Part shown: one piece after another, positions 46,021 to 56,443 of the stretch
How positions within the stretch are numbered: position 1 is the first letter of the stretch
Layout: each line of letters opens with the position of its first letter
Origin: Trileptium ribeirensis
Lineage: Eukaryota; Nematoda; Enoplea; Enoplida; Thoracostomopsidae
Direction of reading: 5' to 3'
Assembly: GCA_030248225.1 (NCBI GenBank)
Contig: JASANE010003529.1
Span: forward strand, 29,059-93,058
Length of the DNA: 64,000 nucleotides
The notes under the pieces: model-generated
What the model was told of the DNA's origin: nothing
Seen by the model: the letters and a program-made list of their open reading frames with translations, nothing else
Databases searched by the model: none
Program-made: the position numbers and the translations under genes

Positions 46021-46560
46021 CTCGAGTGGTTGGGGAGATTACTTAACATTTCGCGTATCTTGAGTCCCATGGGCCCATTGAAAAACCCTTTTTGACTCAT
46101 CCATGCAGTGTAAATAATAACAGCTCAGTATTTTTAAGCTAGGTAGAGGGCAAATTACTCTACGAAATGAGACCAAACACTCATAATATAGCTCAAGCTG
46201 TTGAACACTACTATTTTCTTGTATTTTGGGTCCTTTGGTTCATGCAAAAACCCTCTTTGACCCAACCTGACTTGACCAAGTGTTTGTAACGACATATAGC
46301 AGTATGTACATTATTTTGATGCTAAATAGAGGATGAATTCTTGTTCTACAAAATAAGACTAGGAACGCCCATGTACCTCAAGTGGTTGCCGAGATATTAC
46401 CATTTTATTACATTTTGTGTTTCCTGCTCTCGTTTAAAAAGCCGTTTTGACCCAAATCCTACACCTTAAGCAAAGCACTATATACATACAGACTTATAGA
46501 CTACAAAATTTGCCCAATTTGACTCAGATATCTACAGCGTTGGTCGAGCTACAATAAGTA
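46020..46560. repeat. ~180-bp tandem repeat, three diverged units
   Basis: Landmarks recur: 'ctcgagtggttggggagatta' (46021), 'ctcaagctgttgaacactac' (46193), 'ctcaagtggttgccgagatatt' (46378); and 'aaaaccctttttgact', 'aaaaccctctttgaccc', 'aaaagccgttttgaccc' (46083, 46247, 46437). Period is 165-190 bp. Noncoding. Confidence 0.82.
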
Positions 46561-46870
46561 ACGTGATCATATGGGCCTCTTCGGGACTCGACTCGAGGCC
46601 ATTTGGCCTGTTTTTTCGGGAGGGGGGGTTAAGATATTGGATCGGGCTTCGCGCCTAACTTTAGGGCACAATAGAGATTTCAAACTTTCAAATGAGCTAT
46701 CCGCCCTGTCGAAGTTAAGTTATGTTTGTCATCCTAAAAAAGCCAGAAACGGACAAGATCGAAATTTACCACTCTGGCCATTGAGCATTCTTCACCGCTG
46801 TCGTTCCGCCCACTACTCTCAGAATTCAATAAACAGAGTGTTGTATATGCTGCGCTCGATTTTTATTTAG
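46561..46870 (+). repeat. Repeat family I, copy 1
   Basis: The part from 'agagatttcaaactttcaaatgagctatc' (46671) to 'ctctcagaattcaa' (46830) matches 59480-59650 (gagatttcaagctttgaaatgagctatc to gatgaattcaa). The 99-codon open frame covering it (46571-46870) is not conserved in the second copy. Confidence 0.65.
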
Positions 46871-47251
46871 CCTTCTTGGTAGTCTGCGAGGGTATAGCCA
46901 AGATATCGAAAGGCGGGTCCAGTCGCACTGACGTCAGCGAAACATGGGTGTGCAACAAAATTCTGTATTTCATACATTCACAGGTACATACTTGGTAGCA
47001 AAAAAATCGATAATTATTGCTCCGTCGACAGATAATTTTAGCATAAAATTCATGTATGCATAATATTTTTGTTTATATAAATTGGGCGTATTTTTGGTGT
47101 AAGTTCATTAGCTTCAAATTACAACATGTCTGACGTAATTGATTTTTTTCTTTCGACGACATGACATAGATTAAAAAATTAGACGACCAAAAAGTATGTC
47201 TAAGCCCCTAGCTACGCCGTTGGTAGTATACATTTCATTATTATATTTTAG
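46871..47251. other. Intron 6, 3' end
   Basis: AT-rich sequence up to the acceptor ttatattttag. Nothing recognised. Confidence 0.4.
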
Positions 47252-47383
47252 GTATTAGAATGTTGCTGGGCGGTGTTACACGAAGACTTCAAAAATGCTG
47301 TAGACTTAGATGGCGTAATTTCAGCCCATCGTCGTTTTGTTGAGACAGTATTTAGTCGCTCGCTGTTGAATACCAGCTCAACG
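47252..47383 (+). CDS. TUBGCP3: GCP3 exon 7 (GRIP2 domain)
   Basis: Forty-four codons in phase 0 read VLECCWAVLHEDFKNAVDLD, then GVISAHRRFVETVFSRSLLN and TSST. The pattern 'LE..W..L.......DLD.(I/V)..H..F(L/V)(D/E)T......L' is a hallmark of GCP3, where family members have 'EVLECSW' followed by the 'DLD.II.AH..FLD' helix. The close GCP3-like wording, rather than the GCP2 type ('W......L......ID.VL..H..FLD'), is the main reason for naming GCP3. Acceptor ttttag and donor gtaaat are clean. Confidence 0.95.
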
Positions 47384-47436
47384 GTAAATGGATTATTTTT
47401 GTAATTAGGGGTGAATGACTGGCCTGTACACATCCC

Positions 47437-47600
47437 TCAGAGGGATAAATTTTGCTTAAAAATACTTAATATTTCCATATTTTCATTTCTAAATAATATC
47501 ATGCATGTATTTTCAAGCTCTAAAACGACGTTTTGGCATTAGAAAAAGTTGTAATTTCTGTGTAAAAAACATTTTGAATGCGAAAAAACAAAATTTTGGA
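47437..47600 (+). repeat. Interspersed repeat family E, copy 3
   Basis: It carries 'taaattttgcttaaaaatacttaatattt', 'atgtattttcaagctctaaaac' and 'gttttggcatta', matching 1310-1410 and 19855-19935. It begins about 55 bp after the GCP3 exon 7 donor and abuts MITE M5. Confidence 0.65.
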
Positions 47601-47605
47601 TTTTA

Positions 47606-47753
47606 CAGTACGCGCCAGAAATGACTGTCACATCTCGAGCGAGCGGCTCGCTCAAGATTTCAGAACTATTTCAAATAATAATAAATTCTATTTCTAAAAA
47701 ATTATTTCCAGCGAGTCGCGAGCGAGGGCAGGCATTGTTGGTGGGTGCTATGG
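47606..47753. mobile_element. Mariner-type MITE M5 (GAGCGAG subfamily)
   Basis: TA precedes CAGTACGCGCCAGAAATGAC. The interior has 'tctcgagcgagcggctcgctcaagattt' and 'cagcgagtcgcgagcgaggg' around an 'ataataaattctatttctaa' centre. The right end (cattgttggtgggtgctatgg) is mutated, so the right TA is lost. Confidence 0.82.
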
Positions 47754-48085
47754 TTGAACATGGTGGTTACGACCGAGTGGGGGACATGAGGTAAAATCTA
47801 CGAACATGGGATTTTTGGATAGTGGGGTACCCCATTCCCCCACTGTAGACAGGTCAGGATGGTTACTGTTCTCCATATAACTAGTAACTCGCAAGCGAAA
47901 GTTAAGCGGGGCGATCGTGGCTGCTGTTACTTATACTTGGCGATACCTCTTGCTGTTGGCTTTAAAAACAGTTGTCAAGCGCCTGTGAATAAAGATGTGG
48001 TAGAAATTCCTTAGGAATCCTACCTATGCTCAAATTGTTGGTACTGGTATTTCTGAACCCGTCACATTTATGACGTTAAATAGTT
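47754..48085. other. Intron 7, nothing recognised
   Basis: Lies between MITE M5 and the LINE. It may include 5' leader of the LINE, but no landmark supports that. Confidence 0.35.
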
Positions 48086-48099
48086 AAACGACGAACAAA

Positions 48100-48563
48100 T
48101 ACGTCGACGAAGCGCAGTAATCATCGGCTTAGCAGAATCTGCCAATGATTTGAGCACAGTACCAGAAATTTGTGCTAGTATTGATCAGTGTACCTCTGTA
48201 GTGGAGGTTTTCGGCATAGGGCGAAAGAAAGATTCAACTCCGCGCCTGCTAAAAGTAGAATTTGCGTCTTCATTTTGTGTTAATAGCATAATCACAGGTG
48301 CTCGATCTCTCAAAGGTGGTAAATGGAATCGCGTATTCATCAGACGTCCTCTCAGCCAAGATCAGCTCCGTCGACTATCAACATTGCGTAATATATGTAC
48401 TGAACTTAATAAAGTGCTGTATTCTACAAACGCTAAATTTGTTGTTTTGAATCATAAAATTGTTAAATTTGTTCAGTGTTCGAAAAATGCTGATGGCAAA
48501 CCTGTTGGTGGAACCAGGGACTCAACCTTCAGGATAACTGAAGAAGAGTTCCTGGGAAACTAA
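48100..48563 (+). pseudogene. LINE ORF1 protein (C-terminal RNA-binding part)
   Basis: The frame reads RRSAVIIGLAES, then VVEVFGIGRKKDSTPRLLKV, EFASSFCVNSIITGARSLK, VFIRRPLSQDQLRR and KPVGGTRD before stop TAA. 'VIIGLPES...V...FR(I/L)G....RPRLLKV.F....' followed by 'RSL....VFI...L...QR' is the usual ORF1p pattern of CR1- and Jockey-like LINEs, a nucleic-acid-binding RRM-like fold that packages the element's RNA. The open frame extends from before the first ATG-like codon, so the true N terminus has been lost or lies in another frame. Length is about half that of a complete ORF1. Confidence 0.75.
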
Positions 48564-48589
48564 CAAGTAGGGTAGATACGCATGCAGAC

Positions 48590-49270
48590 AAAAAGATGTT
48601 TGTTAGTTGTCAATAATGCTAGAAGTTTAAAAAACAAATGTGGTGACCTAGTGCTTAAGTTGGAGACTCAATGTAGCGATCTGTATGCATTTACTGAAAC
48701 TTAGTTCGATGATACTTTTTCAAATTCCTTTATTACTATAAAAAATTATTCGATTGTGCGAAATGATAGAACTTACTGAAGGTATAGGTGTAGGAGTAGC
48801 ATTGATTATAAACAAAAATATACCGTTTTCTGTGGTTAATGTTTCTAAAATTGCTGAAATCGAACATATTTGTACAGATTGCTACATATCTGCTCCATAT
48901 AGAATAATTTGCTCGTATCGTTACCCGAACGCTTCTTTATATGCTCTCAATTTGTTGTGTAATGACCTTTCAATTCTTTGTAATGTGGTCCATCCGGTGT
49001 ATTTGGCAGGAGATTTTAATTCCCCGAATATAAATTGGATCAATCCCTCAATGTCTGTTTTCGTTGTATGTTCGACAAGCTTTTTTAATTTTGCTCTCGA
49101 AAATAGCTTACATCAAGTTATAACAGAACCCACTAGATGCAGTAACTTATTGGATCTTGTATTTGTTTCTCATACAAACACTATTGCTCAAACTGGAACA
49201 GCTCCAATATTTTTCAATAAGTGAGTGATAATTTTACTGTTGAATTCAAAATTATTGGCTCAAAACCCCA
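48590..49270 (+). pseudogene. LINE ORF2 endonuclease domain (inactive)
   Basis: VNNARSLKNKCGDLVLKLET is the N-terminal motif. DLYAFTET carries the metal-binding Glu and is followed at once by a TAG stop (48702). After a frameshift: EGIGVGVALIINKNI, RIICSYRYPNASL, YLAGDFNSPNINW (the GDFN motif) and NLLDLVFVSHTN. The final motif, normally SDH, reads SDNFTVEF (49221-49245), so the catalytic His is Asn. This domain would nick target DNA for target-primed reverse transcription. The stop, frameshift and His loss each disable it. Confidence 0.88.
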
Positions 49271-49800
49271 AAACACCACGAAATATTTTCGGGATTTTCA
49301 GCGTGGTAATTATACAGACATGGCAACATATCTTTCTAGCGTTGATTGTTGTAATATTTTGCGTGATGAATTTACTGTTCAATTTATGTGGGACACTATT
49401 GTGCAGATTTTAAACAGAGCTATAACTTGTTTTGTACCCTTAAGAAAAAGTTCCAATGACTTGAAATGTAAGCGATATCCAAAAGTTATTCGTCAAGCAA
49501 TTCTAAAAAAGAAATTACTTTGGCAAGATATAAATAATCCAGGCGTTGATTGGCAATTTAAGCTTCAAGCTGTAATTTGTAAGCAGTTAATTCATGAATA
49601 TAATTGTAAACATGAAAATCTATTCTTAGATCAGGTAATATCAAAAACTTTAACAATTATGTACAAAAACGTTGCTCTAAACAAGATGATATCGGTCGTA
49701 TATTGCATAATAATAACATGTGTTTGGATACTACTGCTAAATGTAATGCACGTAATGAACAGTTTTCAAGTTTTTTGTTGCTGATAATAATGTTATTCCT
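49271..49800 (+). pseudogene. LINE ORF2 linker between endonuclease and RT
   Basis: The frame 49221-49784 continues from the SDN motif: FRDFQRGNYTDMATYLSSVD, FVPLRKSSNDLKCKRYPKVI, RQAILKKKLLWQDI. This is the familiar LINE 'DF...NY..M...L...DW' and 'VP.......WY...I...I..KK.LW' linker. Near 49640 the protein-like reading is lost by frameshift. Confidence 0.8.
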
Positions 49801-51050
49801 TTTGTCTTTTACGAATAATTGTCAGACTTTCAGTCATTGCACTACGTCAAGTTTCACTCGACATTAACTCGTGATATCATGAAAAGTTTAGAGCCTAAAA
49901 CGAGTCATACTTCTGATGGAATACCTTCTATTATCTTGTAAAAATGTGCGATGTACTTGCACATCCACTTACGCTATTTTTTCACTACTGTTTTGATAGG
50001 TCAGAAATTCCTTCTATTTGGCGTTGTTCTGATGTAAAGCCTCTCTTTAAAAAAAAGATGCCTCACAAGCCAAAAACTATAGACCTATATCTCTTACTAG
50101 CAGCTTGTGCAGGTTAATGGAAAGTATTATTAAAAGACATATATCAAATTTTTTGCATTTCAAACAAACGATCTACATGTACTCAGTTGTTGGAACTTAT
50201 GAATGATTTTTCGTTTGCCATTGACAATAATTGTTTTGTGGATACAGTTTATATTGATTTTGCTAAAGCCTTTGACACTGTGAGTCATCGTAAGTTGCTG
50301 CTCAAACTAAAAGCTATTGACATAAGGGGATATTTCCATAAATTTATTGAATCCTTTCTAAGTAACAGATATCAGAGAGTTAAGATTTGTAATACATTTT
50401 GCACCTACGTTTCCGCAATGTCAGGGGTTCCACAGGGCTCCGTTTTAGGACCTTTATTATTTACTATATTTATTAACGATTTAGAATCATGTGTTGCAGA
50501 TTCTGTTAAGCTTAAGTTATTTGCCGATGATGTAAAAGTTTACAAAAACATTACATCACCTACAGATATTTATGTAATGCAAAATGCCTTAAAGTCTACT
50601 GAAGAATGGGCTAAGATTTGGCAACTTAACATAGCAGGGGAAAAATCATAATGTATAAAGTTAGGTCGTGAATCTGACATGTCATATATTTTGCAGAAAA
50701 ATGTCACGTCTGTAATCACAATTAAAGATATAGGGTTTAATCTTAGTTGGGATTTGAAACCCAGTCTTCATGTATATCATGTTTGTCGTAAATCTTACCG
50801 TGTTATTAAAATGATGTTTCGATGTTTTGTTACTAAAGATATTGATGCCTTAATTGTTGCTTATAAAAGTTACGTATTGCCAATTCTTGAATACAGTTCT
50901 CCAGTGTGGTCTCTAGTATATTCACTTGATATTGATAGGTTAGAAAACGTTCAGCGATATTTCACTCGCCGGTTACTTTACAAAACTACCCCCAACCGAA
51001 ATTACGTCACGAGATTACAGATGCTGAAATTGGATTCTTTATAGCTTAGG
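49800..51050 (+). pseudogene. LINE ORF2 reverse transcriptase domain (inactive)
   Basis: Across frameshifts, the early RT fingers lie at about 49890-50190. The frame 50187-50651 then has DTVYIDFAKAFDTVSHRKLL (motif A), FLSNRYQRVKI, SGVPQGSVLGPLLFTIFIND (motif B), LKLFADDVKVY (motif C, DD intact) and WQLNIAGEKS followed by a stop where 'KC' is usual. The next frame gives IKDIGFNLSWDLKPSLHVYH and VLPILEYSSPVWS, then LENVQRYFTRRLL. These are ordered CR1/Jockey RT and thumb motifs. The polymerase core is well preserved, but the reading is broken at least three times. Confidence 0.93.
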
Positions 51051-51355
51051 CGGCTTTACGTCGATTTAATTTTTTGTTATAAAATAGTGCATAATGATAT
51101 TGATTTAAATTTTCATGATTTTTTGAATTTTCCCCGCACCGTCACAGGACAGAGGGCATTCTTTTAAGCTTTTTGTTCCTCAGTGTAGAAAAAATTGTAA
51201 ATTTTTCTTTTCAAATCGTATTGTACCTATATGGAATTCTTTACCTGAGAAAATTAATGATAGACCACTACCGCAAGCTTCGAATGTTTGCAATTTTAAA
51301 AAATTATTTGGTCTATGTAGTTTTTCTCATCATCTAAAATTCGATAGAAATTTAT
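51045..51355 (+). pseudogene. LINE ORF2 C-terminal segment
   Basis: After the TAG at 51042-51044 the homologous reading continues as LRRLYVDLIFCYKIVHNDID, and in another frame FKLFVPQCRKNC, FFSNRIVPIWNSLPEKI and NVCNFKKLFGL, ending at TAG. 'R...Y....(W)N.LP..I.....FK..L' is the standard C terminus of CR1/Jockey ORF2. Confidence 0.82.
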
Positions 51356-51568
51356 AGTTTCATACTGGAGTTGGGTATCAACCCTCATTTCCCTGAAGTG
51401 TTAGGCCTCTATATTGTTCCTTTGTGTGATTTATCTCTTCACTGCTATTATGTATGGTATAATTTCATTTGTGATTATTTCTATGTTTGTCAATAAAGAG
51501 ATGCGGTGAAGTGCTACATGAAGCCTAACTGAGGCCTTCACTTCCTTTCCATTTCATTCCATTCCATA

Positions 51569-52009
51569 ACACCCTAAAGCTTCTTGAACCATGAATCCAT
51601 TGATAATCCTAAAGCCTCGTCGACCCGAAACAACTGACAACTCATTAAGTATCTGTAATAGTCTCTATATAACCAAACAATCGTATTCAGCCTACCTAAC
51701 CTATATAGACAATTCTTAATGACCTGTGCGCAATACGTACCGAACAACTCAAGACGGACTATATGTTCATTTAAGGTGGTATATAAGTAGTGGTCAGAAA
51801 TGACCGTCGGATTTTGAGCGGATTGTAGTGGACACTAACAGTTTTGTTTAAGAGTATAAAGTCTATAACTTTTAAGGAGTTTCTTTCGCTATTTGTAGTT
51901 GTACTATTATAAATCGTTTACTAGATACCTGGTTAATTGCTTTATGTGTAGTATATTCCTGCGCTTCTCTACCTTGGCTTCTGCATTCCCTGAAATTTTT
52001 GTAAGTGTA
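51569..52009. other. Intron 7; half of a mariner-type MITE end
   Basis: 51790-51828 (agtagtggtcagaaatgacc and gtcggattttgagcg) matches a single terminal repeat of the GAGCGAG MITEs without its partner. Otherwise nothing recognised. Confidence 0.45.
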
Positions 52010-53130
52010 ACATCACAGTTTTAAAATACTATTTGATGGAAAATGTAGGGTTGGGCGTTCACCATATTCCGCATAACCATGTGAAACATTCCCCTTCGGC
52101 TTACACCAAGTATGAATTGGGTGCTCCAGCTTGGTTCCTTTGGTCTTTATGATGCATTTTTTGGGAAAGCCAGTCCACCATATCAGGCATCCTTTGGACG
52201 CAATAACGTAATGCAATGTATGTAATGATTTAAATTGAAATTCATGATCATAGTAATCTGTGTTTTTCGATCCCCCAGGTCAGTTGGGAAGCCCCCAATT
52301 TTATGTGGAGAAGCCGAATTTCTCTCCCCCAGTTCGGTTCCCCAGGTACTTACGAGGCAGCTTGGGAAAGCTTGTCCACCACGTCAGACCTGCTGAAGAT
52401 ACAATAAGATAATATAGCGCAGTGTATGTGTGGCATCTCGGTAAGGTCAAATTTTGTGGGGGAGCTGCCTCTGGTTCAATTTCACCGTAATTTTGTGGTG
52501 GCACAAATTTTTGTGGAGAGGTATTGAAAATTTATAGGGACACGAACACTGCTGGCGACCTCGCCGCGAACTAATGGAGATCGCCGCCCACCCACTCACT
52601 CAACTAGTGAGATGCCAGTATGTAATGAATTAATTTGAAATGTAATTACAGTGCAATCAGTAATTCTCTCTGCGTCCAAAATTACCACTGAGACAGCGAT
52701 TAATTCTCATGATCTTAGTCCGCTACAATGTGCCTAGATAAATAAAACAAAAAATTGCCTCAATTACTGGCCTAGCTTTCAACTACATAGCGATCCTCTG
52801 TAACTAATTGGCAACGTAACAGAATTTTTATTTAAACAGCAGTAGCAGTTCAATATTCTTATAAACGCAAGGCGATAACCGTAATTAATAATAATGGAAA
52901 TTATAAAAAATATTTTGATGTTGGTGTCGAAAACCACAGATACTGTTGTTGCCCTTGATCTTAATGTGTCATTAAACGAAATATTCAAACAACATAAGTA
53001 TAACCGCCGAATTTTATTTGATTAATCTAACTTTCTCACGGCTGGGCTTAAGTATTTCGGCCTCCCCAATGACCACCAATACAAGCTCCCCAGGTATTTT
53101 TGGCTTATCGCAGTTCATTTCATAAGTACT
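52010..53130. repeat. Repeat family H remnants, copy 2
   Basis: 'gccagtccaccatatcaggc' (52169) recurs as 'gcttgtccaccacgtcagac' (52370). 'ccccaggtcagttgggaagc' and 'gttccccaggtacttacgag' match 53060-53110 and 3280-3340. It looks like internally repeated units of about 200 bp, and the element type is unknown. Confidence 0.5.
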
Positions 53131-53339
53131 TTTCTGGACGATTAAATTATACGCCAATAAATTCTCTGCGAAGCAAATCTATACCAATTTTTCACTATAT
53201 GGGGTCAAAAATCTCTGAAATTATACTCTGCGCAGCTAGAAACACTAGATTGTCATCAGTTGATAGGGTCTCACTATTGTAGATTATTATTAAATATTAA
53301 CTCAAACTATTAAACATTATATTATAAACTGTAGTGGAG

Positions 53340-54345
53340 ATTGTGTGTTGCAGGGGTGAAATCTTTTAAATTCCGTCTGTGTGTGTGTGATCGGCTATAA
53401 CTCGAAAACGCCTGGACCGATTTTCATGATCTGGGCTCATACAAACCGGCATAGTCGATTTACTGTTTATATTCCCGAACGATTTTTGATTTGGGGTCTG
53501 GTTCCGTGGTCAAGGGTCAAAATGTGGGTTTTTGGCCCCATTTTACCCCATTTTAGTACCCTTCACGGAAGCAAGGTTATTTTTAACTTAACTTTCTAAT
53601 TTTTTCTCTGGGTGGTTTTATTTGATAGTAAAATGATAAATGCCGATGCCTTTTTTTGTTTTTCGATTAAGGCTCCGGTTGTAGATTTATGGGGGTTTGA
53701 GGTACTGGGGTATGGCACCCCATTGGTTCCTCGACCCAAAATTTGAAAATTTGTTTTGACGTCTTGGGCGGCTGATAAGTTTTACCTAGGGGTTTTCGGG
53801 CATGTAAAATTCATTGCCGGTATTAGTTTTGCTCTGTGACAAATAGTTCCATAGGTAAGGGGTATGAGGTTCGGGATCAGAGGTCACAATGGGGTTTTTC
53901 ACCCCATTTTAGTACGCTTCACGGAAGCAAGCTTATTTTTATCTTAACTTTCGAATTTATTTCTCTGCTTGGTTTTATTTCATAGTAAAATTATGAATGC
54001 CGATGCCTCTTTTTTCGATTAAGGTTCCGGTTCTAGAGTTATGGGGTTTGAGGTATGGTGCCCCAATGGTTCTTCGACTCAAAATTCAAAAATTGTTCTG
54101 ACGTCCTGAACGGCTGAAAAGTCTTACATGGGGGTTGACTGGCAACTTCATTGCTGGTGTTGATTTTGCTCTTCGATCCATGGTTCTATGGGTACGGGGG
54201 TATGGCGCAGCCATGGTTCATCGACATAAAATTCCTAATTTTACTATTACGTCCTGGGAGGCTGATAGCTTGCATTTGTGGGTTTTGGGGCATGGGAAAC
54301 ATATTGCCGGTATTAGTTTTGTTCTAACTTGTGCGGTATTGTGTG
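53340..54345. repeat. ~350-bp tandem repeat, about 2.4 units
   Basis: 'ccattttagtacccttcacg' (53550) recurs at 53905, 'aatgccgatgcct' (53639) at 53996, 'ggtatggcaccccattggtt' (53709) at 54052, with a third partial at 54197 (ggtatggcgcagccatggtt). The left end starts with (tg)n and 'ggctataactcgaaaacgcc' then 'tggaccgattttcatga', a phrase often found in dispersed animal repeats. Confidence 0.88.
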
Positions 54346-55079
54346 ATATCCACATATAGCATATCAACGTATGCTATCGAGAGCTGATTGGCTGTGCGCA
54401 CAAAAGGTGTAGATGTACCTATGCTTCACTACGTTCTGCAATCTCGATAGAGTTACTAGTAGTATTTCCGTGTTGTTAGTCCCGTCAATTCAACTGGTGG
54501 TACCCCTAGTTTGACCTGTGGGAAACAGAAGTTCTCGCATTCCAGTTGCCTCCAGTTCGTTCCAACACAGGTACTTATCTTTTCAAGTAGTTTCGGAAAG
54601 CCAGTTTATTCAAGTTATTCCAGATAAAGGGTGGACTGATCTGGACAACGTAGTAAATTGCGGTCCGAATTGGCAGAGTTGCATCATTAATCGTGGTAGC
54701 TTATTCTGCCAGAGGTTATTTAATCGGAGGCCCCACTAGAACTAGGTGCTAGGGGGCGCTCCTTAACCAAAATTTTCAAAATTCAGCGTATTTAACATAA
54801 ATAAATAATTTGGCCTCAAAACTGGTGCAGAAACACCTAAACAACAATTCTTTGACTTTTAACTTTAATAAAGGAATTTTGCAAATTTTGTCAAATTTCC
54901 ATTGAGGGCACACAGGGATATTTGCCATTCGGTGTAAATCATAACTTGTCTTGTATTAGATGTATTTCAATTATAGAATTTTTTGATCCATAACAAAGGT
55001 TATAGAGATATTTGCTTAAGCTGATAGCTAAGAGGTCTGACTTCATCGTCCTGGTCAAAATGGGAGACTGATTTTAGGG
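54346..55079. other. Intron 7, mixed repeat debris
   Basis: 54520-54615 (ctccagttcgttccaacaca, then ggtacttat, gtagtttcggaaagccag) is a weak family H match. 54725-54780 has a 'gcgctccttaaccaaaattttc' phrase. No gene. Confidence 0.4.
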
Positions 55080-55510
55080 ATCTTTTGCCAAATTAGGCCA
55101 TATCTGTACATATGTTTCGCCTCGAAATTTGGAGCTCCATTCAGTATCAGCCCATCGAGATAATTTTCGGTGGCACTGCTCCATTTTCCGCAGTGGGCCC
55201 GAATATAGTTCGTCGACCCTTTACCAGAAATATTGATTCTTCGAGTTTCGGGTTGTTATTTTGTGTTTTTACATCTCGATGAATGTCAGTTAACTTATCC
55301 AGTACACTGAACGGGATGGTTTTACCATCACGAATATTTTAGACCTTTCCTGTGGCTTTCAAAGGTCTAGGATGGACGAAGTCGATTTCTAGAATATAGT
55401 CCGTCTTTATTTGGTTGGTTATTATTCTGCTTTCAGGGCTTTTAGACCGGTTGGTATAATTATTTAGGAACACTGAGCACGATGGTTTTGTTATCTAGAG
55501 TGTATCATGG
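55080..55510 (+). repeat. Repeat family G, copy 2
   Basis: It matches 31900-32210 through 'tttgccaaattaggcca', 'gttcgtcgaccctttaccagaaat', 'cagtacactgaacgggatggtttt', and again 'aacactgagcacgatggttttgtt' (55468). The last two show a local ~170-bp duplication. Confidence 0.55.
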
Positions 55511-55559
55511 GCATTACATACGGTTACTATTATTAGAATTAGGTTCCCAAAAAATATAA

Positions 55560-55735
55560 CGAAGTTTCGTGTGCTTTCGATCGCTTTCATTTAAACGGGA
55601 ATCGATCGTTATCGATTAATTTAGCGAAGTTTGGTCCTGTTAAAATAAAAATAATTTCATAAAAAATCATAGCATTCGTTTAATTTAACGAATTTTGTTT
55701 ATAAACGAAGATCGTTCGATTTCGTCTGCATTCGA
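55560..55735. repeat. Degenerate TTCGATCGATT-type MITE remnant
   Basis: 'cgtgtgctttcgatcgcttt', 'gggaatcgatcgttatcgat' and 'cgaagatcgttcgatttcgt' recall M2/M3 interiors, but no CAGT ends or TA flanks are readable. Confidence 0.4.
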
Positions 55736-56280
55736 TGATTTCCTGATCAAAACAGGTGGATATGAAGATCATAACATGACCGTATGATTATCGTATTATT
55801 GTTGTTACTTATCGTATCTTACCATTTCTTTTTGCCATAAAGGCACTCATTTGTACACTTGATAAGTATTGCATTACCATGACTTTATCGATTGTTATAT
55901 ACCAGATTTATACCGTCGTTCCTATATATACATTGATACATTGATTGCATTGGTTCCTTATAATCGATTTGTATTTATACCGCTCTTCATGCGTATAATC
56001 GCTGTCATGACTGGACGGATCTATTGTTATCATGTGTAACCGCGTTTTCATGTTGGCATTGATGTTATTGTACCCTTGTTGATTGCAGTAGCCATAAAGG
56101 CCGTGACCAGTGACGGAAACCCGTCACGACCGTCCTCACAAGTGGGGACCACAAAAAACAGTGGCTGCTCGACCTATAGCGAACAGCAAATAAGCGAAAT
56201 TTCGAAAATTTATAAGTCAAGCTCGCCGATATTAAAGTTACCAGTGTTGAGATTAAGAAAATACAATGGTATACACTCAC
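55736..56280 (+). repeat. Family C fragment
   Basis: It is a direct partial duplicate of 56810-57300: tgatcaaaacaggtggatat, ttgccataaaggcac, cccgtcacgaccgtcctcac, aggggaccacaaaa-like and agtgttgagattaagaaaat all recur. It is truncated on both sides. Confidence 0.75.
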
Positions 56281-56284
56281 ATGT

Positions 56285-56443
56285 ACTCACCCTTGTGGAG
56301 GGGGTCTTAAATTTGGTTCAAAAACAGTTTTACTGTAATTTTAGTAATAGGCTTAACCCTAGGGTTTAACAATGTTGCCCATTATACTGTGGTAAGAATA
56401 TATATACGGTGTAACAATCTAGAATGGATCTGTTACATATGTA
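56285..56443 (-). repeat. Inverted terminus meeting family C head to head
   Basis: Read on the minus strand it starts tgtaacagatccattctaga and matches 24256-24420. It abuts family C copy 3, which starts tgtaacagatccatgctcga on the plus strand, making a near-perfect palindrome atggatctgttac-atat-gtaacagatccat at about 56425-56453. Confidence 0.8.

Larger units (their letters stand above)
48086..51568 (+). mobile_element. CR1/Jockey-type LINE, plus strand, nearly full length, inactive
   Basis: It runs ORF1 (48100-48563), ORF2 with endonuclease (48590-49260) and reverse transcriptase (49800-51050), a C-terminal region (51050-51355) and a 3' UTR ending in a short pyrimidine-rich tail 'tttccatttcattccattccat' (51546-51567). 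No poly(A) tail is present; a simple-repeat tail is normal for CR1-like elements. Six or more stops or frameshifts make it dead. It lies in GCP3 intron 7 in the same orientation as the gene. Confidence 0.93.

Noticed and set aside
46571..46870. 99-codon frame
   Set aside because: The homologous copy at 59450-59660 does not keep the frame.
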